This document shows, in pieces, positions 41,901 to 58,971 of a stretch of DNA of 64,000 nt. Origin of the DNA: Sipunculus nudus (Eukaryota > Annelida > Sipuncula > Golfingiida > Sipunculidae); the NCBI GenBank assembly GCA_026874595.1, contig CM049308.1, positions 19,220,001 through 19,284,000 of the forward strand. The letters are read 5' to 3'. Made by a program: the position numbers and the translations under genes. The notes under the pieces were generated by a model that saw only the letters and a list, made by a program, of their open reading frames with translations, was not told the DNA's origin and ran no database searches. The stretch's first letter is position 1; each line of letters begins with the position of its first letter.

Positions 41901-43019
41901 ATATATCTATATGTTAACACTTAAGTATTTTTGTGCAGAGCTGACTTGGTCATATTGAGCTGCAGTGACAAGCTTGCACAGATCTGTCATTGTTGGGACC
42001 AGCAGGGAATAACATATGAACTTATGGTATCCCTTTGTTTCTGTTAGTCATGGTTGTCCTACATTAATATTTGATATGATAAGATGTAGATTAGATATGA
42101 TAAAGTTTATTGATCATGCCCAGCATAAACATTGGTTAGCAAGCATTCAGTCATAACATTAAGTGTAATAATAGTGGACACAGGTTGCATGCTGGTAGCT
42201 TCTGTGTGACAGGACTTAATAATTAATGTTGAATGTGAAATGTATTGACTATTATTTTATGCTGTGCTTTCAAATACATTCTCATTTATTTCAAGTTATG
42301 CTAAATTATGTTCTGAAATTAATTAGGTGTAATTGCATGATGAGTTGGATGCTGAGCAAGGTGATAGATGTTCACCCTGGCCCTGTAACCAGTCATGCAC
42401 CATAACATTACATATGCTAGATTAAATATGAAGGATTCAATGAATAGAAATATATGAATAAATTGGCTTTGCTTGTTGAAAAAGACCAGACCAATAGGAG
42501 ATGTGGACATCTGAGGTGGCCTTTGCCCCAGTAGGACATGGTAGAAATAGGGCACCCTGGTGGGATGGACCTGTTTAGAGCTATGCTTAGGGCTGTGTTC
42601 TGCCCTTGGATTGCATCTAAGTCAGATTATACTACACTGTTTTACTTTAGTCTAGAATAAGTATGCTTTGCGTTAACATTGTAGTTCTCTTTACAATAGC
42701 CTAAATAGATTATTCCATAAAATTTTGCTGCCCCCCCCCCCCCCCACTTTGTTGTAAGTCCAATTTACTGTGCTGCTAAAAGTGATATTTCCGGGGAAGG
42801 ATTAGGTAAGTCGTAGCTAAACTGGCCTTATACAGATTCAAGCTAACTGCAGTTAACCAAACTGATCAATGCGTATTAGTGGCCTAGTGCTACACAGAAC
42901 CGATTCATGATCCAGATTATTTTCTAGTGTGGATACAGCCTAGGAATCTTATTTGTAAGAGTTCTTGATAGTCTGTCCTATTGAGCCCAGCAGTCAGCAC
43001 CATGCAGTGACTGTCAGCA
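38904..43019. other. Intronic stretch with nothing recognised
   Basis: Unclassified intron with a C-run at 42731-42745. Two overlapping frames near 39262-39500 are in different registers and show no domain. Confidence 0.4.
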
Positions 43020-45429
43020 TTTTTAGCGAACCTGTGAGCTTATGCGATGGTGTGGCGTCGTCCGTCGTCTGTACGTTAACCCATACTATCTTGAAAACGG
43101 CAAGAATTAGCATCATGAAATCTTATGCATAGTCATCTAAAAAACTCTATCGGATTTTGCTTATTTTTTGGCTAACTGCATTTTCTTAGATTTTTTAGGG
43201 AAAAAGCCTAAAAAAGCTTAAAAAATCTTCTTCTCCGAATCTGTTCACCCAAATTGTCCAATATTTTACAGGAATGATTCCTGGAACAATCTCTCTCAAG
43301 TTTGTTTGAATGGTTTAAGTTTGGTGATTTTTGGCCGAGTTACAGGAAGTTGAACTTAGTCATCTGTCCAAAAAAGCATACTAAAATTACAATCTCAGAA
43401 ATGGCTTGAGCTATCATCACCAAATTTTATGCCAATGTTGGTCACATGAGTCATATCTGAAATTGAGGTATTGGTGGCGCCACCTGCATCGGCCTTTTTG
43501 TACGGGGGTCATCAGTGCCCATATCATACTGACAGCTACATATATCTTATTCTCTGAAACAAAATGGCCTAATTGTTTAATATCGCACAGAAATGATCCT
43601 AGGGTAGTGCTTTCTGAAGTTTGTTCAAATGGTCTCAGTTCAGTGACTTTTGGCTGAGTTATGGGAAGCTGAATTTAGTCATATGCCATAACAGCCCATG
43701 TAAGCTAAGTGGCTACAAAAATCTTCTTCTCAAAAACCACTGGGCCAAATTCTTAAATCTCACACATTGATTATCCTTAGATGTTGATAATTCAAGTTTG
43801 TTCAAATGGTCTCAGTTCAGTGACTTTTGGCTGAGTTATGGGAAGCTGAATTTAGTCATATGCCATGACAGCCCATGTTAGCTAAGTGGCTACAAAAATC
43901 TACTTCTCAAAAACCACTGGGCCAAATTCTTAAATCTCACACATTTATTATCCTTAGAAGTTGATAATTCAAGTTTGTTCAAATGGTTTTGGTTCAATGA
44001 TTTTTGGCTGAGTTATGGGAAGCTGAACTTTGCCATTTTGCTGTATTTTCCCATATGAGTTATAAACCTACAAAACGTTTTTCGACTGATGATACTAAGG
44101 CCAGTTTGTTTAATATTTTGCAATAATAATTCCCTGAATCATTCTAATAATAATTGTCTTTTATGGTTCCAAAAAATGAATTTTGGCTGAATTATAAAGA
44201 TTGAATTGAGTCATTTTACCATATATGTTAGCTGTGTGAAGCAGATACATCTAGCCTAGCACCAGTTTATCAGCATCCATTACATCATGCCTCTAGACAT
44301 TTAGATTTTAGAATATCTATGGAAAATATTGACAAGAATGTTTTTTAAAAGCTTTTAAAAAATGTAGATTTATGATATTACATATCATCTGTACATTATT
44401 CATAATTTTTCAGGAATATCAGGAGCTACCACCCCAAAATTTTATGCAATTATCAGTCACATATCAAATGTTGATGGATTCAGCTTTTTTTTTTTGCTAT
44501 CTGCATTGACTTAGATTTTACAGGGAAAAAGCTGATAAAAACTTCTTCTTCTTGTAAAGAGTCCAGCCAAATTGTTCAATATTTTACAGAAATGATCCCA
44601 GAGGCGAGCCTTCTCATGTTTGTTCAAATGGTTTGTGTTGGATAAATTTTAGCAGAGTTACATAATAGGCCAAGATTGTGTATGTTTCTTGAATAGGTTG
44701 AGAAACTGCCAACTGTTTCAGATTTGGCAACAGATCAAGAGTTCATTCAGTTCATCCAGATTTAGGCCAAGAGTTCAATCAGTGCAGCCAAGCACAAGGC
44801 ATGTGATCACCTCATGGGCAGCATGTGATCATTTCATGGGTAGCATGTGATCACCTCATGAGTATCATGTGATCACCTCATGTTCATTCAGTGCAGCCAA
44901 GCACAGGTCAAAAGTTCACTCAGTCTAGCCAGGTGCAGGTCAAGAGTTCACTCAGTGCAGTAGCCTGAGCCAGTAATTTGTCACAGTACACTCGGGGCAA
45001 CAGCCTTTCTCACCAAAGCCTGGTCAGCCCGGTGCATCAGACTCAAGGCCTGATATTCTGACCTGTCTATGTGTCTTTAATGGCTTTCTCGTTCACAAGA
45101 CAGGTGTCGCCATCTACAATGACTTTTGCAAAGTGTATGTTCCTGCTTAATTCTATGGAGGAATTTGATATATCAGCCTGAAATTGGGCATATTTATACA
45201 TGTCAAATAGCTTTGTTGTATACAAGACTGGTGGTGCCACCTACAATAATTTTTGTGTTGTGTGCACCCATGCCAGAATTTCAGCAGTGATGTTTGTGTA
45301 TTGTTTCTTGTTCAAATTGTTTAGTACTTGCATTGTTCATATATATGAAAAGTAGTGGTTCAGCATTGAAGCGTTATACCTGGTGTATATCCATATGCAC
45401 AGGTTTGCATTAGGCCTGTAGGCCTTGTT
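43020..45429 (-). mobile_element. Family D element, copy 2
   Basis: Left end TTTTTAGCGAACCTGTGAGC and right end in reverse AACAAGGCCTACAGGCCTAA followed by TGCAAACCTGTG, so the ends keep the AGGCCT stem-loop and the subterminal inverted repeat. Core units contain TCAAGTTTGTT(T/C)(G/A)AATGGT, TTTTGGCYGAGTTA and GGTGGCGCCACCTGCATC (about 43473). Units near 43620-43790 and 43800-43990 are consecutive duplicates. It lacks the B insertion of copy 1 but has gained a 22-bp minisatellite. Confidence 0.7.
44799..44886 (+). repeat. 22-bp minisatellite, four units
   Basis: GCATGTGATCACCTCATGGG-type units begin at 44799, 44821, 44843 and 44865 with a few base changes. Each contains the palindromic core ATGTGATCAC. 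Not seen in family D copy 1. Confidence 0.85.
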
Positions 45430-46549
45430 ATTTACTGCTTAACTGGCAAGTGCTTGCCCTTCTGTTGTGGTTTTGTAATGGGGAACTATAATTGTGATGT
45501 TCAACTGTGATTCTGTTACTGTGTAGTGCAAAAGAATAAACAAATTGAACAGCACAAGGGATTCTGTTTAGTCAATAGCACTGTGTACAGCTATAGTTTC
45601 TTTTGTAGTAGCAACCATGTTGTTCAGTAAATCCTCAGAAATAGTCAGAAAAGTCAGGTAATACAAGTGAGCTTTTCTTATTGCTTGCTTGCTGCCATTT
45701 TTATATGAACATGAGGTATGATAAAATGTATTTTCTGTTGCACAACCTGATGTTGGATAAGGTTCACAGCACTTCAGATATAGAAAGGTTATCAATGGAA
45801 ATTTGTTTAAATAATGGTTGACATGAGACTTCATATATAACTGTGACCATGTCACCCCCCATTCCCCGGCGCTCATACCTTACTCCCCCGCCTACCCACC
45901 CCCCATCCCTCCAGATTTCCAAATATAAAATAATATCAGACACTGGCACATATACATGTATTATTGTATCCCCGGACAAAGTCGAGGGATACTATGTTTT
46001 CATAGAGGTCCCGCCGCCGCCACATATAAATCTTGTTGGCGCGATAACCCAAAAAATATTTCACGGAACTTTACCAAACTCAGTATATGTATAGATATGG
46101 GTGAGAGGACGACTCCTATTTAAAATGAGGTCATGACCTTTACTAGGAGAGTGTCCTTGACCTTGAATAGGTCGAATTTTGGGGGAAATCACACAAATCC
46201 TTTAATATCTCAAGAAATCTTGCATGGATTTATCCCAAAATCAAGTTGATGGAAGATCATGGATAGGGTTGTCATGTTCCAGAAACTGGTGGCGCCACCT
46301 ATTATTCTTTACTTGTTTTCGTGCCGTTTAATACCCCCAAAATTGCCACCTTACAGTACTGTGAGCATTATAAGTCAAAAACTAATGGACAGATTTATTT
46401 TATATTATGCATATACATAGGTATGGGTTATGGGATTATGTTTATTTAAATTGGGTTCATGACCTTTCCTATGAGAGTGGCCTTGACCTTGAATATTGCC
46501 ATATATGGTGAAAATCACACACCTCTTATGATATCTCCAGTGTTGATAG

Positions 46550-48700
46550 CCATATGGATTTCAAACATGACTTATGTATGGCCCACCACTAAAGTAAGAA
46601 CCCTATAGGTTCTAGGGTCATGAGGTCAAGGTCACTGGACTGGCATCTTAAAAGATACTGTGGATGCATTTTAAGCCAAACTTTCATCCCAGGTCTTCCA
46701 TCTTGAATATATAGCTCACTTGCCAATAGTGGATGATCCATATCAATTTTGGGGTCACAAGGCCAAAGGTCAAGGCCACAGGAGCTATCTGTCCAAAAAT
46801 TAGTTTCTGGATGATAATTCCTGCTTTTATTGATGTATTGATTTCAAACTTGACTTATAAATGTCCCATTGAAAAAGCAAAACTCCAATTGATTTTGGGG
46901 TCATGAGGTCAAAGGTCAAGGTTAGGACACATCTTTAAAAAGATTGTGGATGCATTTTCAGCCAAACAATTCATCTCAGATCTTTCATCTTGCACATATA
47001 GTTAACCTGCCAAGAGTGGAAGACCTCTATCAATTTTGAGGTCACAAGGTCAAAGGTGAAGGTCACAGGAGCCATCTGTCCAAAAATTAGTTTCTGAATG
47101 ATAATTCCTGCTTTTATTGATGTATGGATTTCAAACTTGACTTGTATAAGTTCCATTGGAAAAGCAAGACCGGAATTGATTTTGGGGACATGAGGTCAAA
47201 GGTCAAGTTCTCAGGAAACATCTTTAAAAAGATTGTGGATGCATTTTCAGCCAAATAATTCATCTCAGATCTTTCATCTTGCACATATAGTTAACCTGCC
47301 AAGAGTGGAAGACCCCTATCAATTTTGAGCTCACAAGGTCAAAGGTGAAGGTCACAGGAGCCATCTCTCCAAAAATTAGTTTCTGAATGATAATTCCTGC
47401 TTTTATTGATGTATGGATTTCAAACTTGACTTGTATAAGTTCCATTGGAAAAGCAAGACCCGAATTGATTTTGGGGTCATGAGGTCAAAGGTCAAGTTCT
47501 CAGGAAACATCTTTAAAAAGATTGTGGATGCATTTTCAGCCAAATAATTCATCTCAGATCTTTCATCTTGCACATATAGTTCACCTGCCAAGAGTGGAAG
47601 AACCCTATCAATTTTGAGGTCACAAGGACAAAGGTGAAGGTCACAGGAGCCATCTGTCCTAAAATTAGTTTCTGGATGATAATTTCTGCTGTTAATAATG
47701 TATGGATTTCAAACTTGACTTGTATATGTCCCATTGGAAAAGCAAGACCCAAATTGATTTTAGGGTCATGAGGTCAAAGGTCAAGGTCACAGGACACATC
47801 TTTAAAAAGATGTGGATGCATTTTCAGCCAAACATTTCATCTCAGATCTTTCATCTTTCACATATAGTTCACCTGCCAAGAGAGGAAGAACCCTATATCA
47901 ATTTTGAGGTCACTAGGTCAAAGGTGAAGGTCACAGGAGCAATCTGTCCAAAAATTAGTTTCTGGATGATAATTCTTTCTTTTATTGCTGTATGGATTTC
48001 AAACTTGACTTGTATTTGACCCATTGGAAAAGCAAGACCAGAATTGATTTTAGGGTCATGAGATCCAAGGTCAAGGTCACAGGAAACCTCTTTAAAAAGA
48101 TAATGGATGCATTTTCAGCCAAACAATTCATCTCAGATCTTTCATCTTGCACATATAGTTAACCTGCCAAGAGTGGAAGACCCCTATCTGTTTTGAGGTC
48201 ACAAGGTCAAAGGTGAAGGTCACAGGAGCCATCTGTCCAAAATTTAGTTTCTGGATGATAATTTCTGCTTTTAATAATGTATGGATTTCAAACTTGACTT
48301 GTATAAGTTCCATTGGAAAAGCAAGACCCAAATTGATTTTAGGGTCATGAGGTCAAAGGTCAAGGTCACAGGACACATCTTTAAAAAGATGTGGATGCAT
48401 TTTCAGCTAAACATTTCATCTCAGATCTTTCATCTTGCACATATAGTTCACCTGCCAAGAGAGGAAGAACCCTATCAATTTTGAGGTCACAAGATCAAAG
48501 GTTAAGGTCACAGGAGCCATCTGTCCAAAAATTAGTTTCTAGATGATAATTCCTGCTTTATTGATGTATAGATTTCAAACTTGACTTGTATATGTCCCAT
48601 TGGAAAAACAAGACCCAAATTGATTTTTGGGTCATGAGGTCAAGGTCAAGGTCACAGGACACATCTTTAAAAAGATCAAGGTCACAAGACCAACATCTTC
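46550..48700 (-). repeat. 289-bp tandem array (about seven units)
   Basis: The landmark TCATCTCAGATCTTTCATCT recurs at 46971, 47260, 47549, 47837, 48128 and 48416 (spacings 288-291), with a more diverged unit before it at about 46687. Each unit has two AGGTCA-rich segments. Short frames on either strand here (61-105 codons) repeat with the unit and are not genes. Confidence 0.88.
46906..48362 (+). promoter_or_regulatory. Repeated DR1-type AGGTCA motifs in the 289-bp array
   Basis: AGGTCAAAGGTCA, a perfect direct repeat with one-base spacer, occurs at 46906, 47193, 47482, 47771 and 48350. In some units it runs into TCAAGGTCAC. A second, imperfect copy (AGGTCAAAGGTGA) lies in most units. These fit the known RXR/HNF4-type and NR5A/ERR-type binding sequences. 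Activity is not shown by the sequence. Confidence 0.35.
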
Positions 48701-48854
48701 AACAAGATTGTGGATTGATAGATGGAAGAAACAATAAATATGCCAAGTGTCAGTATATGCTGCTAAAAATGGGGGCCTATTCTTAAAGGGGGGGGGGGGG
48801 GCTTACTATGTCTGGGGATACTCTGGCACCTGCGGTGCCAAGAAATGTCTAGTT

Positions 48855-52611
<3,757 letters not shown>

Positions 52612-53027
52612 TTTTTGTCTCCCTCTTCCTAGGAATGGGGGGACATTGATATGGGTCTGTCTGTCTGTCTGTCACATTTGTGTTTCTGTGTGATGACTTT
52701 CCTAAATATTATCCGATTTCATTCAAATTTAGGTCACTGATAGCTCTCCTGCATACCTTGGTTGGGATTGATATTTGAAGTGTGTGTCTGAAAATTTTAT
52801 TCTCACCAGCTCTAAAACAAAAAATTTAATTTTGGTCCCATTTCACAACAAAAGTGATGACATGCGAAAACAACTTCAGGGGGCTATGAAAACTAAAACA
52901 CATCCACTATGACATATATCTTCAGGCCAAAATAAAAACTAAAACAGAAATTGAGAAGTTAGAAGGTGAGCATGAAGGACAACAAGAGGCAAAAGCGAGG
53001 GACATAAATACCACAAATTTGCTTGTT
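52612..53027 (-). mobile_element. Family F element, copy 2
   Basis: The right end in reverse is AACAAGCAAATTTGTGGTAT followed by TTATGTCCCTCGC. The left end is a decayed hairpin, TCCCTCTTCCTAGGAATGGG. It shares AATATTATCCGATTTCATTC and a CTTCAGG(G)...AAAACTAAAACA segment with copy 1. Confidence 0.6.
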
Positions 53028-56000
53028 TTAATTTGAATTATATGATATTTAAGACACTGCTGTGTTTAAAATTCAGTTAAGTTTAAGTCATTTATAATCC
53101 TTTGATTTAATTCCTTCTTATGTTAACAAGGTTTGTTTTAATGGTATGTGTTATATCAGGAAATTTTAATATGATAGGAAGAGAGAAGAAACCAATAAAA
53201 AAAAGCAGGAGATTTCCCCATTTTGTAAATGTGAGCAATGTCAGGCGAGGATAATGTGTACACACATTCGTTTAAAAAAAAAAAAACAACAATAATTATT
53301 ACTAAATCCAAAATCCAGTGACTCAACTATCAACAGGAGCTGTGATCATCATAATGAAAGTAGAACACCATTGTTCCTGTCTGTTAAATTTCCATGAATA
53401 TGTAGATGTACGTGTAGATAACCATTTGTTGGTATGATACCAGCAACACCAAACTTGACAAAGTCCTGTATATCAACAAGGCACCAAGAATAATGTTTGT
53501 AAATAGCTTGTTTTAAAACAGGATTGGAAACGACAAAACTACCAGCAACAGGAAGTGGTCCTAACTGTAAAGAAATGACTTGATGAATAGACTGTCATTG
53601 GAATTTTAAGAGAATTTATGTCATGCTAAATTCCAATGGTCACCAGCTGAAGGGGTGACCTATAATAGTTTAAAAACCTCACAATTGTCATAAACCATGT
53701 TCCAGGAGTTGTGTTAATCAGACCCCAGCCTCACGACAGTAAAGCAAATACTTGTAATTGAGTTCCAGGCACGCACAAATAGAGAAAAGAAAGCTTTAAA
53801 ATATGAAAGATGTATGGAATGAAATTCCCTGCACAGAAGTGGATATCCCAGTTAATTGGATGCTGTTGAGAGGTTTTATTCCTGTCTCGGCACATTTCTG
53901 ACAGTTGTGCGAATAAGACATGCTGCCTGATTGGCCAAGAATGAGTGACACTTACAGGTAGATTGTTGTGTGGATCCCTTCAACAGATTTGGATCAAAAT
54001 AGACTGTAGTGAATTTCAAACAGGCATGTTTGGAACTTAGTTTTTTTTCAAGAGGCAAGCTCTCATCTGAGGTGTGTTACATTGTGTTTTAAAACATCAA
54101 CAAGAGGGTGTTCAGGGCAAGCACACCCTGTATCTACTCCACTTCCCAGGGCTGTACGTTGACAGAATTTATTAGGGGGGTTCACTACCTTGGCAGATCA
54201 CTCTCTCCATATTTTTCTCCATCCATAAAAAAAATCTCATGTCTCCATCCATTGAAAATCCATGTCTCCATTCATAGAAAAATGCAGCCCATGTTACAGA
54301 TTACTCCAATTTCCATTTAAATATCATATCAATTTCAGTTTAATTTTTCCATGGTTTTATGTTTCCCATTCTGTTAGGTACAGAGCTGCTAATTGGTCCT
54401 AATGCATTGATAAATGATACCCCAGCTGTAACGAATATTCAAATTCTCTGGTGAGTCCGCAGTCCATGCAAGAAATGGGAGCACAAATATTCTCTATCTA
54501 CTGTATCATCAGTTTGCTGATCTGTTGAAACACCATTTTTAAGATATAAAAAAAAACATATATATATATAGAAATAGCTAAAAATAAATATTAAAATCTC
54601 TTACCACTACCAGACTTCACTTCAATTATATTTGGTATCCATTAATTTGCTGTGCTCTCATTGGTACTGGGTAAAAGCCATAAATATAGATTCTGAATCA
54701 GTTTCAAAGCAAATATTATGTATGTACATTAATCAACATGCAGTAGTGTTATCTGTTTTTAAAAGGCAAAAAGGTTTGCAAACTGATTTGTGTATTGCCC
54801 TGTCCTGTTGTGAATTGGTTTGGCTCGTGAATTGCCTGACCATACACATCCCTAATTGATACATTGGATGGCAACAATTTGACCCTAATTAATAGTGTTG
54901 ATTGGATGTTTTTTGTCTTTAAACAACTGACAAGGGGTCTCTTCTGGTGTTAAAAAAATAAGTGACATATGTCCAAACTCAGCAGATCCTCAGGCATTGG
55001 CTGACTTTGCATTACCTCCGAAGGCCCGTGTGTAGTTACTCTAATATTAATGATTCTGTGGTAGTTCATGTTGTACAGGTTGGTGCATAACTAACAAAGC
55101 AGTTCATGTTTTACAAATTTGTGCGTGACATACAAACAACACAGAGGAGTTAGGAATATTCAGGTATCATATCAAGGATGTTTCTTCTGGGCATAGTATG
55201 GTATGATAGTAAGGAAGGTAGAAATAATTCAGCAAGAATGTATTTTCCTCCAGTTGATTCTAGATATGCCAGAACTTCATTCGTTCTTTCTGTAACCAGG
55301 TCAAATAAGCCCACCCTATTCTGTAACCAACTATATATACCACAGGGCTGCTCAAATCCTCCTCTGTAGAGTGCATGCCTCTGCCAAGGGAAATCATTAC
55401 TACTTGATTTACTTCAGTAGTAAATTTCAAACACGGTCGGCCCACACTCACAGTCCGCACTCTGCAGGCTATATGGGGAGACTGTGTCCAACAGTCATGT
55501 TTCACTCACAAACGAGTGCGCCTTTCAGGGGTTCCTCAGTGTTATGACCCAGTAATAAGGATGACACACACCCAGGACCTGCAGAAGTGGTACATCGAGC
55601 CTGGTTGACACCAAGGTAACCGGGTGTGAGCTTTTGTCACGCAGATGTCAGATGTAAAAGGTAATAGTTAAGCAAGCATTAAAAATGGAGGAGGTTCCCT
55701 CACAACAAATTTCTAAAAAAAAAAAAAAAAAATTTCAGATTTTCTTTTACATAAAATTCTTGTTTCTATCTGAGCGGGGGTGTCTTCAGGTGAGATCTGT
55801 ATCGCACATACACGATAGATAGCTCAGACATCTGGCAGGCTTCGTCAAATAAGACAGCTCACAGAGGGCTTCAGGATTGCACATGAGAAAACAAATAACT
55901 GAAACTAATTGATTCAGAGGTTTAGTATTAGTAGTATTGATTTCAATTTAATTGAGGGGTAGCAATTTACCCCTAGTCTTCCCTAGCCAATTTCCCTCCC

Positions 56001-58971
56001 CCAACAAACAGACAGGGGTAGAGCATGACCCCCTAGGAAGAGATGAAAATCTGCAGATATAGTTTAAATAGCTCTTCCTAGAGAGAGCAATTCATAGTAA
56101 ATAGTGATATTGAGTGATAATAAGCTTAGCAGAGGTAATTCAAAGGAAATATGGACCTTCTTAGGGTTCAAGGAAAATGGCAGAGTTAATGGCTTCCCCC
56201 AGCAGCATATGTGGTCAAACCATGCTTTAAAAAATAACTGCATCATTATGGCAGTGGTTCCAATAAACTGTTACAAGTAACAAACACTGGCAAAAACTTA
56301 ACCTCCTCAGCAGAGGTTAAAATTAGACTATCATGATTCAGTGCTTTGTGTTCAGTCTGCTGCTTTGTGTAAAATTGGTTTATTCAGTAGTCCTTTATTT
56401 ATGGTAGTCTCTCGTGTCCAGTAGTGGGGGACACTGGGGGTGATAATTTACTGGCTGTGTCTGGCTGTCTTTCAGATCTGTATAAGGGGGTGTTAAGTTA
56501 GGCTTATGGGATATACCAGATAAATATTAACATAACCTTTTTGTACCTGCATCAGATAACATTATCTTTCTGATATTTAGACAAAAGTCATAATCTATAC
56601 ATCCGGCAAGATATTCCAGTTATTTGTCAGTCTCCAGTGTGGGTACAGGGGCCAGGGTCAGGGATTACCGGAAAAATGTCATCAAGTACAAAAGTGTCAC
56701 CATGTCCTGTCATAATTTGAAATAAGATCTTCCCAGATACCATTAGTGTCATAGAATGCGTCCAGTCTTTCATACATGACTCAAAAGTCAGTTGTTTTAG
56801 CAGTTACTTATAATATGTGATGTGAAAGCTCTCCAGTTTGTAATTATTATCACAGTTCTTGGAGTCACTGCTGTAAATAAACAGCACCATAGATATAGCC
56901 ATAATCTTCTTATTGCATATTTATAAAACACATTTATGAGTTATAAATATCACATTGATGCTGATTATAAATCCAGTAAATAGCTAGTTTCAGTTAAATT
57001 AAAGCACCCTTACTTTTGGTAAAATATTAAAATGTACTTTGTGGTGAATATGAAACATAAATAGTTATGTTATTTCAAATATGGAAGAAATTTCCCTTTA
57101 GCAGATGTAATGAGACAAAATTGTGTGGTATAAATTATAAATAATACAGTTATTGTCATTACCTTTATATGGTGAGTAGTTGTTACGTTTTTCTTGGCAT
57201 CACAGATAATTGAAATTTTGAGGCTGTAAGACACAACTATTATTTCAGTTTCTTGTCAGTTATAATTTTATTGATAGGTAGAAACTAAATAGAGTCTCAG
57301 AATAGATGCCTTCTTTCCTGGTCGATTGTAGTTTCCAGATTTATTCTGTTCATTCAGTGGCCTGCTATTTAGCTACACCCACTCACAAAAGATTTTCAGA
57401 TAACATATTGATTTAGAAAGAGAAATCATTTATGTGTCAGTGAGCTGATTTATGTATAAAAAGATCACAGAGGAACTTCAGAAAATTTTGATTAAATGTT
57501 CTGTCCCATGTAATTTCCTTTCCACGATACCATGACAGGACTCTCATATTCTTGACTGCCCTGACTGTTAATAACCAAGCTTTGTTCATCTGGGGCTTAC
57601 CCTGGTGGCCTACAGCAGTGGTACAGGTCTTTATCACAGGATATAATCTAGTTAGTCTTCTTACTCTTCTCAGTGGCACCCTGAGAAGAGAGATGACGGG
57701 GTCGCTGCATGGTCTAGTAGGTCATGATAGGCATGAAGAGTAAATAGGCAAGGCATATTTTAAGACTGGACAAATTTGCCTGTACCACTTCAGAATTAGT
57801 TCACAATGATCGCCATGAATACTTCAACATTTAATGGTTTACAATGCTCTTTTAGAGTCTAAACTCATATTTGGAATTGCAAATGTTAGATATCCTTTCC
57901 TCTACTGAATTTGAAGTCATAAGTTCAGACCTTCTGAAACACAAGATTGCCTTATTTTGTGTATTATTAAACCAGTTCTTATGCTTACACACATGCCCAT
58001 GTAACAATATCTAAGCAAACATTGAGATCTGGGATGTTTTCATGTTCATATAAATAATAAAAATATTTATTGGATCATTGTTTATTTGAATGGACAAGGG
58101 GAAGAATAAACATCAAGCACAGTATAAACCAACCATACTCTAAGACCACCATCTCATGGAGGTCCTTGGTTGGGCTGCCAGACCCTGAGTCTGTTTGTTT
58201 AACAAAATAATGCTTGATCTAGACCCGGTAGATCCTCTTTAAGGGGCTCCTTCTTTATCCCCCAACATTTACTAACACCGGAGACTGAAGGATTTTCATA
58301 GGGAATTACTCGCAATCAATATCGGAGACCCATTCAGTCTATCTAGGGTGTGCAGGCTGTTTTTCACTGCCAGGCTTTTGTTATGGAAATTTCCCCGTCA
58401 ATACTTGGTGTGGAAGCCAAGTCCCCTGGTATCTGGGTCCACGCACAATTTTCCAACCCTTTTTCCATTGATTTTCCCCCAAAGCAAAAAAAATATATAT
58501 ACAAGGCCATAAGGTAAAGCAAGAAAGATAAGCCCAGGTAGAGTAAACATAAGTATGGGATTGGTTTGAAAGATTTTTTTATGTTTGTGTGTTTTAAGTG
58601 GGAATGCTAAAAGCAATCACAATAATGAAATGATCCTTTCATCTGGACCCTGTACATGTATTGACTTGTCACTGAGAGAGAAAAAAAGTTAAGACTAGGT
58701 TACTTTTAACAAATTTGTTACCTTTTTCAGGAACTTTTTTTAAAAAAGGTACATAAAAGGGCAGGGAAGGGGGGGGGAATGAATGAGAGAATATGAGTGT
58801 TCCCAGGTGTATAGTTATACTCAAATATTTGTACAAGAACTAGAAGGTATCCTGGACAGTGCACACTTCTGCTGTTGCTGAACAATTACATCAGTGCCCA
58901 TGTGAAAGAAGCACAAAAAAAACCCCATAAATAAATAATGTAACAAGTTATCTGTGTGTGGTTTAAACAAG
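53028..58971. other. Intron 2, middle part: nothing recognised
   Basis: Unclassified intron with A-runs (for example near 55718) and no member of families A-F recognised. No splice-bounded frame with a known domain. Confidence 0.4.

Larger units (their letters stand above)
45966..48854 (-). mobile_element. Family C element, copy 3 (with 289-bp array)
   Basis: In reverse it starts AACTAGACATTTCTTGGCAC followed by CGCAGGTGCC (full GGCACC/GGTGCC stem-loop), then AGTATCCCCAGACATAG and a C-run. It ends with hairpin GTATCCC / GGGATAC at 45966-45992 and a CCG run. TGTCTGGGGATAC is the inverted partner of the hairpin arm with one mismatch. The left third has core units shared with copy 1; the rest is a 289-bp tandem array. 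Confidence 0.75.

Noticed and set aside
46971-48484. Series of 61-105 codon frames on both strands
   Set aside because: They recur once per 289-bp unit and on both strands, so they are by-products of the tandem array rather than genes.
46550-48700. Possible CRISPR-like array
   Set aside because: Units are whole 289-bp tandem repeats with no short repeat/unique spacer alternation, and the context is a eukaryotic intron.
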